NCBI GenBank assembly: GCA_012270625.1
Contig: JAAXHZ010000155.1
Span: forward strand, 1 to 6,703
Length of the DNA: 6,703 nucleotides
Direction of reading: 5' to 3'
Source of the DNA: Dehalococcoidia bacterium
GTDB lineage: Bacteria > Chloroflexota > Dehalococcoidia > SAR202 > UBA11138
Part shown: positions 5,786 through 6,703 of the stretch, in pieces
Position numbering within the stretch: position 1 is the stretch's first letter
How the letters are laid out: each line of letters opens with the position of its first letter
Program-made: the position numbers and the translations under genes
Notes under the pieces: generated by a model
The model's database searches: none
What the model was told of the DNA's origin: nothing
What the model saw: the letters and a program-made list of their open reading frames with translations, nothing else

Positions 5786-5880
5786 TCCCTTTTGACATCC
5801 AATTGTCTAGGCGAGTGCCCATCCTTCCCAGTCACCTGCTCAATTGCTCTCTGCAAATGGTTTTTGCGGAAACGTCTCAT
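5779..5880 (-). CDS. Possible small protein, 33 residues
   Basis: An ATG at 5878-5880, 4 bases past the methylase stop, opens a 33-codon ORF starting MRRFRKNHLQRAIEQVTG. The product is basic at the N-terminus (five Arg/Lys in the first eleven residues), with a helical feel. AGGGGA, part of the methylase end, is about 9 bases upstream. I recognise no family. It might be chance, as it is short and fills most of the gap between the methylase and the antitoxin gene. Confidence 0.25.
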   Translation of the reverse strand: MRRFRKNHLQRAIEQVTGKDGHSPRQLDVKREE

Positions 5881-5884
5881 GCGA

Positions 5885-6703
5885 TCATTCCCCTCTACCC
5901 ATCCGATACTTGATATCATAGTTGATGATGAAATCTAATTCCTCATCCGTGAAGCCGTAGTGCTCCGCCAGCACCGCGTCTATTTTGTCTATGATGGGCT
6001 TGGAGGGTTTCTGATCGAACTCGTCGTAGACGACCTTGCCGGTGGCCCTGTAGCGGGTCTCCTTGCGGTGGCTATGGCGCTTGAAGTTCTCCATGAGTTC
6101 ATTGGTTAGCTGGGACAACCGCCGCTTTGTGGTCCCTTGCATTCGTTCCAGACCGAGAGGAAAGTTCTCGATCTCTCTGAGATTCAGATGTCGGCAGTCG
6201 GATAGTAGGAGGAACCACCAATAGAACAGCGAACTGTTCAGTGCTGCTACTACCATCGCGGCGTCTCCGTCAGCAGCGAAACCCAGCTTCTTTATCTGCG
6301 TCGAAACCTGTTCACCATCGCGCTCGTTCCAGAAGTACGGAGCAAAGTCCATCGCCCGGACCCAGTATTGGGGTGCGTTGTGGAAGTAGACCGTCCCCTC
6401 TCCTGACGGCACAAGGCTGTTGCGAATCGGCCGTTGCTTCGCTATCCGCTTGAGTATTGCCGAGGCGGGGCTTGGCCCAATCTTGGGTACGGTACCCTTA
6501 GGTACGGCCAGAACTCTAGGCAAGGAGTCAAAGACTACAGTGTCGAACACGTCGGGACGAGATTCCGTATACCATCTTCTATAGGCCGTGGAGTAAGCGC
6601 TGTCGACACCAGTGGCCGACTTCGCCGATAGAATGATAGTCGCCCGAATATGTTCCAACCCATCAAACAGCTTGGCGGGGCGGTCATCGAAATGGGAGAG
6701 CCA
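5885..6703 (-). CDS. Eco57I/type IIG-like DNA adenine methylase, C-terminal part
   Basis: The reading frame is open to the right edge, so the gene's start lies outside the window; 272 residues are visible. Eco57I-type proteins are large N6-adenine methyltransferases, often joined to a nuclease, that work alone or in multi-gene defence systems. The catalytic NPPY motif is not in view. The visible part matches what follows the methylase core: RPAKLFDGLEHIRATIIL (8-25), then YFHNAPQYWVRAMDFAPYFW, then AALNSSLFYWWFLLLSDCRHLN, whose first 20 residues are the hydrophobic signature before the target-recognition region, and finally GFTDEELDFIINYDIKYRMG at the C-terminus, a common end in this family. 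A TTG at 6656-6658 could be read as a start but is internal, because the upstream codons fit the family motif. Whether a nuclease domain is attached cannot be told. Confidence 0.85.
   Translation of the reverse strand, partial: WLSHFDDRPAKLFDGLEHIRATIILSAKSATGVDSAYSTAYRRWYTESRPDVFDTVVFDSLPRVLAVPKGTVPKIGPSPASAILKRIAKQRPIRNSLVPSGEGTVYFHNAPQYWVRAMDFAPYFWNERDGEQVSTQIKKLGFAADGDAAMVVAALNSSLFYWWFLLLSDCRHLNLREIENFPLGLERMQGTTKRRLSQLTNELMENFKRHSHRKETRYRATGKVVYDEFDQKPSKPIIDKIDAVLAEHYGFTDEELDFIINYDIKYRMGRGE

Noticed and set aside
1..6703. CRISPR array, tRNA, rRNA or insertion sequence
   Set aside because: I saw no regularly spaced repeats, cloverleaf, rRNA-like stretch, transposase or terminal inverted repeats anywhere in the window.

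Overview
The window is a dense stretch of bacterial defence genes, all on the minus strand, from a moderately GC-rich genome. I cannot name the organism: every gene belongs to a widely transferred family and no housekeeping marker is present. The features together look like a defence island or other accessory region.

Layout in the direction of transcription (right to left). The right edge (5885-6703) carries the C-terminal part of a large Eco57I/type IIG-like DNA adenine methylase, whose start lies outside the window. After a 158-base gap (holding a possible 33-codon ORF) comes a compact run of six genes: a VapB-like antitoxin (5493-5726), a PIN-domain toxin (5062-5505), a CD-NTase/CBASS-type nucleotidyltransferase (4207-5046), a DprA-like Rossmann protein (3600-4205), an unrecognised helical protein (2828-3610), and a large protein with a QueC-like PP-loop domain joined to a PD-(D/E)XK nuclease domain (729-2831). 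Junctions are -13, +15, +1, -11 and -4 bases, which points to a single translationally coupled operon. After a gap with a promoter and several repeats, the left edge (1-569) carries the start of hsdM, the methyltransferase subunit of a type I restriction-modification system.

The central four genes are the notable part. A CD-NTase next to a QueC-like enzyme recalls type IV CBASS (CD-NTase plus QueC-, TGT- and OGG-like proteins). A small helical protein starting Met-Gly just before a QueC-like gene recalls QatB-QatC. Here there is no TGT- or OGG-like gene; a DprA-like protein is present, and a nuclease is fused to the QueC-like domain. I know of no named system with this exact set. A reasonable inference is that the CD-NTase and DprA-like protein act in sensing or signalling, that the QueC-like domain performs a nucleotide-dependent modification (perhaps of the small helical partner), and that the fused nuclease is the effector.

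The 3' end of the QueC-nuclease gene appears to be frameshifted near base 982: the typical end of the nuclease domain is found in the next frame, and the remaining codons of the long frame look non-coding.
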